From positions 91,323,030 through 91,387,029 of the forward strand of contig NC_060246.1 of assembly GCF_921293095.1 (NCBI RefSeq): a DNA stretch of 64,000 nucleotides, read 5' to 3'. A program made the translations under genes and the position numbers. Position 1 is the stretch's first letter; each line of letters starts with the position of its first letter. This DNA is from Ischnura elegans. Lineage: Eukaryota; Arthropoda; Insecta; Odonata; Coenagrionidae. The notes beneath the pieces were generated by a model. It was not told where the DNA came from. It saw nothing but the letters and a program-made list of their open reading frames with translations, and made no database searches. This document shows positions 11,269 through 24,100 of the stretch, piece by piece.

Positions 11269-11868
11269 AACCGACCCATTAGAAGACGTGGATATTTTAA
11301 ATTTATATATATAACTTGTAAAAAGTAACGCATGAAAATTAATTAATTACAGCCTAACTAACGCCCTAATTGAAAAAGATGCAGCAAGGTACGCGGTCTC
11401 CCCTTGTTAGCCTTAACGTCTCGCATTTCTATGGAGCGTTGAACCTGTCCTCCTTATTCAAAAATTCAGTAACCATAAATACATCAAAGTTTGGTATACC
11501 ATTTATAAATCGTTGGAATTTTCCTTCTCCCAACCAAGATTACCTTTTCTTGAACCCATCCTGGACAGCGAACCATTGCAACAACCAGCCAGCTCGGAAA
11601 TAAGGCTAACATCCCATGATTCTAGTTGCAAAGGGCGAACGTTCCGGCCGGCGTGAATACATACGCAACGAATAAGTCTTGCAGCAAACGTCTGAAATAG
11701 GTTTATTAGTTTGACTCGGTTCTTACAAAAAAAGTTTTGGCATGATAAACGGCATTGTGCCAAAATATACCCAGCGAAAAATAAATGCCATCATGCATTT
11801 ATTAAAGATTCAATGTGCTATTCGTACTACTCTTTCCAAACTTGAAGTTGACACGTAAATGAATCCCG

Positions 11869-12597
11869 TATATATACAGCGGGATGTGTGACTGACTCAT
11901 CTACTCATGGATACAAAATCACAGCCAAAACTGTGATTAGTGTGGACATTTGACTTATTGGACGTAAAAGTAAAAAAAAATTCATCGAGGGGAAAAATCT
12001 GAAAACTCGAATAAGTCGATTAGTTTTCGAGATATATCGACTTGAATTAACATGGGAGCCTTATGGGACTAAAACTTTTTTGCTTTTATTTCGTACTTTG
12101 AAACGTGGTAGGAACATGATATTCAATGGACGTAAACTAGATTTTTGATTGATTTTTTGGTACGGTTGTCATAACGGTGTATTTATATTTACTATTTCTT
12201 ATCATTTTTTTAAAAATTTCCAATGCTTTTCTTACGGGACTAACTTTGGAATTTTTTTTGACCAACTTGCAATAATCGTAGGACAAATTCCTTGAAACGC
12301 AAGATACTAGATTTTTTGCTTGATTTTTTGGCTATCTTGGAATATTCACAAGTCGAAAGAATTCCGAGGAATAAACGATTTTCGATTTTCCATTGTCGAG
12401 GAGACGAATATTAAATTTCGGATTTCGGCTTTGAGACTTCGGCATATGAAAATTTGGAATCTCCGTGAAAACCCTTAGAGGGTACTCCGTACCCTCACGC
12501 CCTACCCTGTTTTTCCGATAACCCTCTTGGTTAATTCATAATAAAATTCCGAAAAATATCCTGCACGTGAGAAAATCATTGTCGCCATTTTTTTGTG
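11869..12597. repeat. Head of the internal array, TATATACAGC module
   Basis: Begins TATATACAGCGGGATG followed by TGACTGACTCA and ATGGATACAAA. The same head recurs at about 21176 and 24688, each time right after a palindrome block, so it marks a unit start. The rest (12000-12540) is AT-rich with a short palindrome GAGGGTACTCCGTACCCTC at 12478-12496 and no gene. Confidence 0.45.
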
Positions 12598-12599
12598 AA

Positions 12600-13799
12600 G
12601 CACACGATCTTGAATAACTTGGCAACCGTTCAAGTAAGAGGAATGAAATTTTCAGGGTAGTACTATTATCAAAAAAGACAACTTTTGAAATGATAACCAT
12701 TCCACTCGATCGATTCATGTGAGAGTTATATCGATACCAATCTCCTTGGATACGCTTTATTCGCTAATAACTTTCTCGTTATTCGAAGTATGAATACGAA
12801 ATTCAAATGTAATACTAAAGTTGACGTGCTTAATCTGACAAAAGTTAAATCAAGCGGATCGAATAATTAGAAGCGAAGTTATAATCGATCCAATGGTGCA
12901 TTCGATATATGTCTTTTTCAGACTTGTTTACATAGTTACGGGGATAAAATTTTTAATTATTTGCTTGGACAGCAACGTACTATACGTACATGTAAAATAT
13001 TTTGTTGAGTAATGATTCCTTTGGAAGATATATCGAAATGAAATAATTTCGATAGGTCTAATTTTCTCCTTTGTTATTGACCGTAGATGTCCGAAATTTT
13101 TAGGATAGTACGTGATTGGTGATATAAGATTTCTGTTATATTTTGGTCTCCATGGCAACCATAGTTTCAACTTTATGCCGAAATATATTTTCAATGTAAA
13201 GTAAATGGGGATATATCTAAATCGTTTTATACAAGTTTCCTCACAAGCACACGATCTTGAATAACTTGGCAACCGTTCAAGTTAGATGAATGAAATTTTC
13301 AGGGTAATACTATAATCAAAAAGGACACTTTTTTCAATGATAACCATTCCACTCGATCGATTCATGTGAGAGTTATATCGATAACAATCTTCTTGGTTAC
13401 GCTTTCTTCGCTAATAACTTTTTTGTTATTCATGGTATGAATATAAAATAAAAATACAATACTAAAATTGACGTTTTTAATCAGACAAAAGTTAAATCAA
13501 GCGGATCAAATAATTAGAGGCGAAGGTATTAGCTATCAAAGTGTGCATTCGATACATGTCTTTTTCAACTTATTTACATAGATACGGGGATAAAATTTTT
13601 AATTATTCGCTTATACAGCCACGTTCTATACTCACATGTGAAATATTTCGATGAGTAATGATTCATAATGAAGATATATCGAAATAAAATAATATCGATA
13701 GGTCTCATTTTATCCTTTGTTATTGGGCGTGCCATTTTGAAATTTTTATGATAGAACGTGAATTGTGATATAAGATTTCTGTTATCTTTTTCCAATATC
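12600..13799. repeat. Tandem duplication, ~647-bp period
   Basis: Unit 1 (about 12600-13155) and unit 2 (about 13247-13799) both start GCACACGATCTTGAATAAC. They share AACCATTCCACTCGATCG, AAAAGTTAAATCAAGCGG, GGGGATAAAATTTTTAATTA and ATAAGATTTCTGTTAT in order, with scattered substitutions. The open frames over them are short and not conserved as coding sequence. Confidence 0.7.
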
Positions 13800-13837
13800 T
13801 AAGCCACAAACAGACGTATTTTGGTCCTTTTTATTGA

Positions 13838-13930
13838 CATAGCGAATGCCAATCTAATTAGAAATTGAACCCATATGTATTCAATTGGCACATCTGTCGG
13901 AATAATAGGGATTCGTGGTAGTAAAAAATC
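13838..13930 (+). repeat. Direct repeat pair with 16208-16305
   Basis: Both copies contain TTAGAAATTGAACCC, ATTCAATTGGCACATCTG, TCGGAATAATA and GGATTCGTGGTAGTA. They are about 2.37 kb apart in the same orientation inside the composite. Confidence 0.6.
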
Positions 13931-13994
13931 TCCTTGGAACTTCCAGGAAATCATGAGCCCAAGAAGGTCAATAAGAAACCAATCAAGTCTTCTT

Positions 13995-14720
13995 TACTGG
14001 AAAATTTCATATCTCCCTATCCCCGCGACGTAATATCAGGTTTAGGATAACGAATATTTGCATTTATATATGCTCATAATGAACGACTGATGACCGCTAG
14101 CAGTACACCCATATAAACCCCAGGCATCCCCCTGAAACCCCTAAAAAATGTAAAATGTGATATTTACTCTCCTTTTTAGGACATTCTGGCCGACATTACG
14201 CCGCATTGCCCGTCACCTCACAGTTCTAGATATGGAATATTTGCTAATAGCGGGCCACTGTAAACCATGCGGGAAAAAAAAACCTGAAAACACTCGATCA
14301 CCTCCGGGACCTTCCAGAAAAATAAAATTTATTAAGTTCTCCTTTCCGGGTAGTTTTCGTCACCATTCAGGCCTTGTTCCTCAAACCTTCGAGTTATTAG
14401 AACCCACGATAACCCCGTGAAACTTCCCAAAAAGATTATTTTCTGAAAGCTCGCCTATTTCGGTATTTATCGTCAGAATTCCCCCACTGTTCCAGATCCC
14501 TACGACTTATCGGCACGGAATATATGAGAACGATTGGTGACCAGTGGTTGATCACAAATATAAAACCCCCGGTATTCCGTTGAAACCCAACATAAAAATG
14601 AAATTTGCCATTAGGTCTTCTTTTATGTGTACTTATCAACGACATTACGCTGCATAGCCCTACCCTTTCCAATAATCACTATAGAATAAATGTGGACTAC
14701 TGTACCTAATACTATTTTAT
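13995..14720 (+). repeat. Array module copy 1 (CCCC-rich type), lacking the palindrome block
   Basis: Starts with the GGAAAATTTCATATCTCC / CGTAATATCAGG segment shared with 17500, 21540, 22738 and 25062. It continues with GAACGACTGATGACCGC (14081), CACCCATATAAACCCC, GGAATATTTGCTAATAGC and GGTGACCAGTGG blocks that recur at 18074, 22267, 23437 and 25793. At the other full copies the module leads into a GC-rich palindrome block; here it leads to a hAT MITE instead. Confidence 0.6.
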
Positions 14721-14763
14721 GCATATTAAGTGCAGTATACCACTGCCAAGGAGTGCCACCGAT

Positions 14764-15072
14764 CAGAGGCGCAGCGAGGTGGTTTTGGGGGATAACATCC
14801 CCCACCCCGGAGCTCACAGAAATGTTTAAATTTAAACTATTTTACTTAATTGGATTAATATTGCTGATAGAATAGTGTGACAAATAAGAAACTATCCCTC
14901 GGAAGGGCGTAAAAATCGCCAATTCGAACCATTTATCTTAATTTTTTCCGGCGGAGACGGCCGGAAGGCCTACGCACCTCCCGCTAACCCTGCGGGTATG
15001 CAATACCACCAAGCCCCCCAGCATAAAATGTGCCTGAAACCCCCCCTAGCCTTAATTCCTAGCTATCCCCTG
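14764..15072 (-). mobile_element. hAT-type MITE (family A), copy 2, reversed
   Basis: Left terminus CAGAGGCGCAGCGAGG, right terminus CTAGCTATCCCCTG. The interior is the reverse complement of 8505-8805 (for example CTTAATTTTTTCCGGCGG and CCCGCTAACCCTGCGGG). The flanking octamers CCACCGAT and CCATAAAT agree at 5 of 8 positions, an aged target duplication. It is nested inside the giant composite, more diverged than the 8.5- and 40-kb copies, and probably older. Confidence 0.65.
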
Positions 15073-15213
15073 CCATAAATCATGCGATTAATAAATATGA
15101 TGAATCTCGGCAAATGAAAGATTAGATCCAAAGATATGCTGAACAAGGAAAGATATGAATGCAACTATGTACTGTTTTCAATATATTCTCCTAATATATA
15201 CTTCAGAGATCTT

Positions 15214-16110
15214 AGGGGAGTTTTAATCATTCAATTAAAATAAAAGAGCTAAATAACACACTGAATTCAATGCAATGTGCACTCTATTGTTGTCCCGTCC
15301 CGAATAACTGTTTATTTATGTAACGCCTTACTTCATAGCAACAATGCAAAACTGCCAATCTGGAAAGCGTCAGCGGTGCTGAGAGGTACCCTCCGTGCAC
15401 TCACGCGTAGGAGTTAGGGACGAGTGTTTGGGGTACAGGAATTTCGGAGAGTGAACCGATTATCAATGAAGACACATGAAATGTATGGAGCACTCCGTTG
15501 ACTCTACCTCTACTCTCAGGCAAGCGCTCGATTTTTACCATGGAGTGGAAGTGAAAGCGGTTTTGAAGTAGCGATTAAACTTTTCGAGGGGAGTTTAAAT
15601 AACTTAATTCAAATTAAGTAGTTAAATAACACACTGATTTCAATGCTATGTGCACTCTATTGTTGTCCCAACCGGAATAACTGCGTATTTATTCCACGCA
15701 TTACTACATAACAGAAAGTCCAAACGACCAATTTGGACCACAATAATCCGCGTTACGGTGATGAAAATAGTTTTGAATTAAAATTGTTATTGTTAATGTT
15801 GTAGATAAAAAAGCCCTCCTGGTTGTCGCACCCATGTATATTGCTTTGCTTTCCTGGTACAATATCCCGCGCAGCAGTGGTGAATGTGGTTTTGAATGTA
15901 AATTTATGTGGAAAATGTTTATGAAAAAATCTTCAGTGAGTGGTTGCGGGTTTGGTCTAACTAACACTGCTCTTGCAGTGATGTATATGTTTTGGAATTT
16001 TAATTTTTATGGATAATGATAGAGACAACAATGCCGAACAACCAAAGTGGACCACAATATTTCAAATTACGGTTATGAAAATGGTTTTGAATTAAAATTT
16101 TTAAGGATTA
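15214..16110 (+). repeat. Diverged direct repeats, ~370-bp spacing
   Basis: A segment at about 15214-15350 recurs at 15586-15720: AAATAACACACTGA, GTGCACTCTATTGTTGTCC and GAATAACTG are shared. Its downstream part (GACCACAATA, TTACGGT, ATGAAAAT, GTTTTGAATTAAAATT) recurs again at 16040-16100. No gene. Confidence 0.5.
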
Positions 16111-16207
16111 AATTTCTGTCTGGATTTTTCGCGTTCCGATTGCCACCTCTCGCCTGAATATAGTCGAAGTAATAAACGATCAAATTGTGCATTCCATAGA
16201 TTCCTTC

Positions 16208-16305
16208 AGATTTATTTACATTGCGATTGCCAATTTAATTAGAAATTGAACCCGTGTTTATTCAATTGGCACATCTGTCGGAATAATATGGATTCGTGGT
16301 AGTAG
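16208..16305 (+). repeat. Second copy of the 13838 direct repeat
   Basis: See 13838-13930. Shares ATTCAATTGGCACATCTG and TCGGAATAATA; differs by scattered substitutions. Confidence 0.6.
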
Positions 16306-16648
16306 TAGGTCCAAGTCCAAGTATTTTTCTCGTTATTGTTTTCCGCAGTTCCCAGCTTTGCAGCTGTCTCCTGGGCGTTTCGTTTAGTAATCTTGCAGGC
16401 AGATTAGTTGATCACGTTTAACAGATTAAAAGAGTCATGGCATAATAATACTGGACAGGGAATAAGGGGATAGGGATATGGGAAGGGTTGAGGGCACATT
16501 TGGGGAGGCGGTGTTTTTGTTTCAGCGGAGGTTCGTAGTCCCAAAAATTTTTTACAGTGCATTATTTGTTTTATCAAATGTAAGGGAAAATTTTCTAGAA
16601 CAGATTTTAGTTTCGCTAGAAAGTGGTAGTAATACATCTCCTTGAAAC

Positions 16649-17446
16649 ATGCCATTTATAATTTAGTGTGATAGAAAGATATTTCAAACGGCATAAACAA
16701 TATTGACGGTCGTCAAGGGGACAGTAAGCGAAACACGATAAAATTGAACATTTAATGGATGTTTATTTCTAAATTAAGTGTAAATCAGATAGAAAACGAA
16801 ATGTTACTGCAGGAATAAGAAAGTGCAATTCTTTTTCTTTCAAATGATACGTGGCTTAACTTAATGAGACCATTATCACTAAATTTAATATGCAAAAACA
16901 AATACGTTTGTAGGCATTGAAAATTTAATTTACATGTATTTCTTATGGAATTGACTCATGGGACATGACCTGCCCGAAATTTTTCTCTATTAGTGCGATG
17001 AAGTGTACGGTATTTATAGTATATCCATCCTTAGCCAATACAAACAAACTGAATGGTTGACCATGTGATAAAACGTGTAACGTAAAATTGTGTATGTGTG
17101 AAAAACTAAGATTTTCAATATTTGGAACATGCCATTTATAATTTAGTGTGATAGAAAGATATTTCAAACGGCATAAACAGTATTGATGGTCTTCAAGGGG
17201 ATAGTAAGCAAAACACGCTCAAATTGAACCTTTTTTGGATATTTATTTATAAATTCAGTGTAAATCAGGTATAAAACGAAATGGAACTGCAGGAATAAGA
17301 AAGTGCAATTCTTTTTCTTTCAAATGATACGTGGCTTAGCTTAATGAGACCATTATCAGTAATCATAATACCGAAAAGCAAAGACGTCTGCAGGCAATAA
17401 ACATTAAATTTACATGTATTTCTTATTTAAATGACTCATGGCACAT
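16649..17446 (+). repeat. Tandem duplication, 479-bp period
   Basis: Units at 16649-16966 and 17128-17446 start CATGCCATTTATAATTTAG. They share ACGGCATAAACA, CTGCAGGAATAAGAAAG, ATGATACGTGGCTTA and TTTACATGTATTTCTTAT. The first half is over 90 percent alike by eye. About 160 bp between the units is unique. Confidence 0.7.
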
Positions 17447-18779
17447 TCCAGGGACTCATGAGCCCAAGAAGGACTATGAGAAACCAATGAACACCTCTTT
17501 ACTGGAAAACTTTCATAACTCCTAATCCCCGTGACGTAATATCAGGTGTAGGATAACGAAAATGATATTTATATATGCTCATAACATGTTATACGAATAG
17601 AAGTTAAGTTTCTTTCAACGTCCTTGATTACTCAGAAAAAGTTAAAATATGGAGAAAAAAAAGTGTGGACACTACTCATTTGTTTCCCGCGAATGTCTTA
17701 CTTTTTACTGTATTATTCTCAAAATATGGATGTCATAGGGGTGACCTCAGTTAGATATGATAGTAAATAAATGGGACCATATAATACCGTCATCTTCAAA
17801 CCCGCTGAAACACCCTCAAAAGATTAAATTATGCATATAAGTCTCCTTTTCGGGTACTTATCGTCACTATTCCTCAACTTTTCCAACCCCTACCACTCAT
17901 CGCCACGGAAATGATGTTCACGATTGGTGACCACTGGCAGTGGAAACCTATTAATCTCAATACACCCCCAAAAAAATTGAATTTTGCATTTGGAAGTCTA
18001 CTTTTTGGGTACTTTTTGTCACAATTCCACCGCTGATCCCTACCCCCACGACTCATCCCTACGGAATTCATGTGAACGACTAGTGACAACTAGCAGTACA
18101 CCCATATAAACCCCAGGCATCCCCCTGAAACCCCTCAAAAATGTAATATGTGACATTAAATCTCCATTTTGGGACTTTCTGGCCGATATTACGCCGCACT
18201 GCCCGTCCCCTCACAGCCCTAGATATGGAATATTTGCTAATGGCGGGCCACCGTAAACCATACGGGATAAAACCTGAAAACCCCCGATCGCATTCTGGAA
18301 CCTCCCAGAAAAATTAAATTTTTTAAGGTCGCCTTTCCGGGTAGTTTTCGTCACCATTCAGCCCGTGTTCCCCAACCCTATGAGTTATTAAAACCCCCGA
18401 CAACCCCTTGAAACTTCCCTAAATATTATTTTCTGAAAGGTCACCTATTTGGGTATTTATCGTCCAAATTCCGCCACTGTTCCGGATCCCTACGACTATC
18501 GGCACGGAATTAATGAGATCAATTTGTGACCCCTGGTTGAAAACAAATATGACACCCACAGTATTTTTTTTAAACCTCCCCAATTACACAAACCTAAAAA
18601 TTGAAATTTGTCATTAGGTTTTCTTTTATGGGTACTTGTCGCCGCAATTACGTCGCATTGCCCTACCCTTTTCAGTCACCACTACAGAATCAATGTGGAT
18701 TATCGTTGACCTCATGAATCACACACATTAAAACCCCTGCATCCCACTGGAGCCCCCCTCGGAGGAGGAGACCCGTAAT

Positions 18780-20660
18780 GGGGGCTAAGTGGAGCAGCAG
18801 CGGGGGGGCCTCCTCACCACCGAGGCGGCGAAGCCGCCCTTCAACGAACTGGCGAAGCTAGGGGGCGTAAGTAACCCTTTGGCGGCGATGTCGCCCTTTA
18901 CTAGAAACGGTAAAGCCGACCCAAGGAACAAGCGGCACAGCCGCTGGTGGCTTCCTCCACCCCCTTTTCAGTTCTGAAATATTCTGAACTGTCACTGCCC
19001 TCTAGGCGGCAAAGCCAAGTATTGTAGCTCTAGGGGACTCCCTTGTCCCTGGGCGGCGAAGCTATCCCTGAAACGAGGATCGGCGAAGCCGCGGTACAAC
19101 CGCGGGTAGCGACTCTCCCCTCCCACCGACCGCGGCAGGGAACGGCGAAGCGGCTCGGGGAGGCGACCGATCAAGCTGGCCGCGAAGTGGATTCGAGCGC
19201 TAGAGTACCCGAGGACTTAGTGGGCAGACGTTCGATGAACAGCAAAGCTGTTACGAGGAGTTAACCGGGAATGGCGGTCGTGACGCATCCAAGGGTCCGC
19301 TTCCCTCCCCTCTGTACAAGCACTTCGCGGTCAGATTACTCTTATAAAATTCTTCAAACACCCAAAAAATTAGACGGCGACGGCCGTTACGAGAACTAAC
19401 TGGCGTAGGCACGGGGGCGTCAGTAACCCTCGGGCGGCAGAGCCGCCCTTTACTATAAACTGTGAAGCCGCCCATTGAACTTTGGGGCTTCTAACACCCC
19501 TGGGCGGTGAAGCCGCACCTTAACGAATAACGGCGAAACAGTTACGAGTTTGAAGCGGGGTACCCCCGGGGGGCACACTTAACCTGACCTAAACCTCGTT
19601 GAGAGGCGACAAAGCCGCCTCTCAACGAGGAACTACGACGCCGTCCCTAAGAATGAGCGTGGCACCCGCGGTAAGACTCCTTTATCTCCGGGCGGCGTGG
19701 TGCAGCCTACGAGGAACGGCGAAGCCGTCCAGAGGTCTGAGCAGCGCAGCTTCGGGGGATTCCCTTGCCCATGGGCGGCGATGCTATCTCTGAAACGAGG
19801 ATGGGCGTAGCCGCGGTTAGTGACACTTCCCTCCGACCGTCCACGGCAGGGAACGGCGAAGCGGTCGAGGGAGGCGGCGAACCAAGATGGCCGCAAAGGG
19901 GCTTCTAGGGGTTCGAGCCCTATTGCCCCGGAGGGCTTTGTGGACAGCGGTAGGAGGGTGGGCGATGACGTTCCGAAGACTTTGCCGGCGATGCTGGTGG
20001 TGGAGCAGCCAAGGGTCCGCTTCTCTACCCCCTGGCCGGCAAAGCCGGCCCATATCACTTTTTGGTCAGAATTTTCTAATAGAAATTCTTTGGACAACCA
20101 CATTCTAAGACAGCGAAGCCGAATCAGGGGATTCTAAGTTAAAGATGGAAGCTGACCTTATGACCGATTTCTTATGAAGTTTGCATTTACAAAAAATTAT
20201 GCATTCCATTTCGGAAAAAAGTGAACTTGGCCGCGGGGTCCTCCCATTCCCTCTGGTCACTGGATATATAAGAGCGGAGCTTCTAGGAACGGCGAAGCCG
20301 TTACGTGGAGTTCACTGGCGACGACGAACGTGGCGGGTGCTACCCTTCCCATCGGCCGCCGAAGCCGACACCTAGAACTATATGGACTGAGCTACGAGGA
20401 ACGGCAAACCGTTCCGAGGAATGTGCTGGAGAAGATGGGTGCGGTGTGCGCTATCCTTCCTCACCAGACGGCGAAGACGGCCCCAAGGACTTTGTGCACA
20501 AAGCTTCGAGGAACGACAAAGCCGTTCCGAAGAATATGCCGGCGAAGCAGACCGTAGCGTAGAATAGGGTTCGTTTTCCTCCCCTCCCCCCCTTCCCGAA
20601 CCCGGTAATTTTGGGAACGGAGCTTCCAATGGGTGTTTCTGCGAAGCCAGCAGAAAATCC
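18780..20660. repeat. GNA-triloop hairpin array, block 1
   Basis: A GC-rich stretch with many short perfect or near-perfect palindromes centred on GCGAAGC and close variants. The stem flanks vary (GGGCGGC/GCCGCCC, AACGGC/GCCGTT, CCGGC/GCCGG), but both sides change together, so pairing is kept. Loops read GAA, GTA or GCA, with some decayed copies (ACAAAGC, GATGC). About ten exact GCGAAGC cores were counted by eye in this block. No coding role is proposed. Confidence 0.7.
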
Positions 20661-20889
20661 GTCTGTGAATACATTTTATGGAAAAATATAATACGTTTCA
20701 TTGCCCTTGACGTAGTTTCGTGGGTTGAATAATGAAAATGATTACTATATATACTGTCCATATCATCAACTGATTTCTGGTAACAGATTGTTTTCATCCC
20801 CTCCTGTTAAAGAGATAAATGTTAAACAATGCCAAAAATCACATAAATTTCGATTTATAAAAGATTCATAAAACATATATAGTACTTTC

Positions 20890-21165
20890 GGCGAACGAGT
20901 CCTTACAATGGCGGCTACAACGGGTGCTACAATACTCCCTGGACGGAAAAGGGATGTTTTGGACTTAGTGCACAGAGCTTCGACGCATAACGAGGCCATT
21001 ACGAAGATTGCGACGCCGAAGCCGATCGTGGCGTAGCCGAGGGTTCGTTTTGGCTCACCATTTGCGGTCAGATGATTGGTATAAAAAATTCTCTAGAAAC
21101 ACAAAAATAGACGGCGAAGCCGGATCCGGGGGTTCTAAGGGGGCGGAGCCCCCTAGCGAGCTACA
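20890..21165. repeat. GNA-triloop hairpin array, block 2, and unit end
   Basis: Contains GACGCCGAAGCCG, GACGGCGAAGCCGG and the terminal GGGGGC-GGA-GCCCCC hairpin. It is followed by AGCTACAGCGAGT and then the head TATATACAGCCC of the next unit. Confidence 0.6.
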
Positions 21166-21175
21166 GCGAGTCCCA

Positions 21176-24100
21176 TCTATATACAGCCCTTGTGGTGACT
21201 GACTCATGGATACAAATTCCCGACCACTTCTAGAAGTGCTGGAGAGCTGAAATTTGGCAGACATGCGGGGATCCCGAAATGATCCGGAGGAAAAATCCGA
21301 AAACCGGAAGTTTCCGCCACGTGTCGTCGCTAGGTCGACAAAATGGCCGAAATCGCGCATTTCCCGGGAACAGTTTTTCGGTTTTTATTTTACTGCGGGC
21401 TAACCGTTTATGCCACACGGATTGTTAATGCATTGTTTGAAAGCTAATAAGTGTGGGCACGTAATAACGTAATTTTCTAGTTTTCTTTTTAAGAAAATTG
21501 CTGCCAAAATGGCGTCCAAAAATTCATTTTTCGAAAAACATTTCATACATTCCCCTCCCCTCGACTTAATTTAAGGTGTTGAATAACGAAAATGATTATT
21601 ATATATGCTCATAATATTGTCTACGAAACATAGGTAACAATTTTCTTTTGTCGTCCTTGGTTACTCAGAAAAAAATTAAAATATTCCGAAAATCACCGAA
21701 AATTACGATTTCCAAAAGATTAACACTAGATTTTGCCAATTTTAACCTGACCGATTTCTTTCAAACTTTGTAGTTACATGCTGCTATGCATTGTCTTTTA
21801 GAAAAAATGAACTTTAAATAAATGATTCAATGGATTTCACCGCGAAAAAATAAAAATGGCGGACACTACTCACTTTTTTCGGGGACTGGTTTGGTTTGTA
21901 TTGTATTACTCTCGAAATATGGATGTCATAGGGTACACTTCTGCTAGATATGACAGTAAATGAATGTGACCATATAATTTCGTCATCTTTAAACCCCCCG
22001 AAACCCCCTAAAAAATTAAAATTTGCACATAAGTAGCTTTTTCGGGTACTTCACGTCACAATTCCGCCGCTTTTCCAAGCCTTAACACTCATCGCTACGG
22101 AATTGATGTGGACAATTGATGACCCCTGGTAGTGCAAACCTATAAACCCCCGGTAAACCCACATACACCCCCCAAAAAAATAAAAAATTTCATAAAAGTC
22201 TACTTTTTGGGTACTTTTCGTGACTAAACAACCGCCCCCAACGACTCATCCCCACGGAATTTATGTGAACGGCTGGTAACCGCCAGAAGTACACGCATAT
22301 AAACCCCCGGTATCCCCCTGAAATCCCCCCTAAGTGTAAAATGTACCATTATGTCTCCTATTTGGTAACTTTTCGCAAGCAATACGCCGCACTACCCGTA
22401 CCCTCTGAGATTTAGATCCGAAATATTTGATGAGGGCGGGCCACCGTAAACCATACGGGAAAATATACCAGGAAACCTCCGAAGGAAAAATTCGAAAACC
22501 GGAAGTTTCCGCCACGTGTCGTGGCTAGGACGACAAAATGGCCGAAATCGCGCCTTTCCCGGGGACGGTATTTCGGTTTTTATTTTACTGCGCGTGAACG
22601 GTGTGTGCCACGCGGATAGTTTATCTACGTTTTCAAATCTGATTAATGTAGTCACGTAAATATGTAATGGTCTTAGATAATTTTAATATAAATTGCCGCA
22701 CAAATGGCGTCCGAAAATTTTTTTTTTCCAAACAAATTTCATAACTCCCTCTCCCCTCGTCGTAATAGCTGTTGTAGGATACTGAAAATGAATATTATAT
22801 ATGCCTATAACATCGTCTACGATATGTAGGTAACAATTTTCTTTCGTCGTCCATGGTTTTCCAGAAAAAAATAAAAACGTTCCCAAAATCACCGAAAATT
22901 GCGATTTTCAAAAGATTGACACAAGATTCCACAATTACATACATCTATGCATATGGTTTCCGAAAATGTAAGAATTTAATAAATGTTGCAGTCGATATAA
23001 CAGCGACAAAATAAAAATGGCGGACACTACTATTTTTTTCCGGGGAGAAGTTTACTTTTTATTGTACTAATATCGAAATATGGATGTCATAGGGCACACT
23101 TCTCTTAGATATGATAGTAAATGCATGTGGCCATATGATAAGGTCATCCTTAAACCCCCTGAAACCCCCTAAAAATTAAAATTTGCATGTAAGTAGCCTT
23201 TTCGGGTACTTTTCATCACAATTCCGCCGCTTTTCCAAGCCTTACCACTCATCGCTACGGAATTGATGTGGACAATTGATGACCCTTGGTAGTCATAAAA
23301 CCTATAAACCCCCGGTAAACCCACATACACCCCCCAAAAAATAAAGTTTTGCCAATAAGTCTACTTTTTCGGTACTTTTCGTGACTATTCCACCGCTGGT
23401 TCTTACCCCAACGACTCATCCCTACGGAATTTAAGTGAACGGATGGTCACCGCCGACAGTACACACATATAAACCCCCGGTATCCCCCTGAAATCCCCCC
23501 CAAATGTTAAATGTGCCATTAAGTCTCCTGTTTGGGAACTTCTCGCAAACATTATGCCGCACTACCCGTCCCCTCTGAGCTCTAGATCCGGAATATTTGT
23601 GGAGGGCGGGCCACCGTAAACCATACGGGAAAGTATACCAGAAAACACCCGATCAACTCCTGAAACCTCGCCGAAAAAAAAATAAAAAAAGTTTAAAGTC
23701 GCTTTTCCGAGTAGTTTTCGTCACAATTTAGCCGGTGCCTCTACTACTTATTAAAACCCCCGATATCCCCGTGAAACCTCCCAGAAAAGTTTTGTAATAA
23801 ATCGCCTCACCGGGTAAAAGAATCGTCAGAATTCCGCCACTGTTCGGGACCCCTAGGACTTATCGGCACGGAATTTATGAGAACGATTTGTGAACACTGG
23901 TTTTCACACGTATAAAACCCCCGGTATTCCGTTGGAACCCCCCGCAAAAAATGAAAACTTGCCATTAAGTCTTCTTTTATGGGTACTTGTCGCCACTATT
24001 ACGCCGCATTGCACTACCCTTTAAAATCATCGCCACATGATAATTGTGGACGATTGATGACCGCATGTATAACACATGAAAACCCCCTAATACCCCTGGG

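Larger units (their letters stand above)
17500..21175 (+). repeat. Array unit 1: AT-rich module plus palindrome blocks
   Basis: Order of blocks: CATAACTCC segment (17510); TGGACACTACTCATTT and AATATGGATGTCATAGGG (17665-17740); CACTCATCGCCACGGAAATG-type block (17895); GAACGAC module (18074-18700); long palindrome block (18780-20660); AT-rich spacer; short palindrome block (20890-21165). Units 2 and 3 repeat this order with losses and gains. Open frames across the GC-rich part arise from the palindromes and are not treated as genes. Confidence 0.6.

Noticed and set aside
19599-20562. Long open frames (up to 156 codons) in the GC-rich palindrome block
   Set aside because: They are stop-free because the palindromes lack stops; frames are open on both strands, Arg/Pro/Ser-rich and not conserved between blocks.
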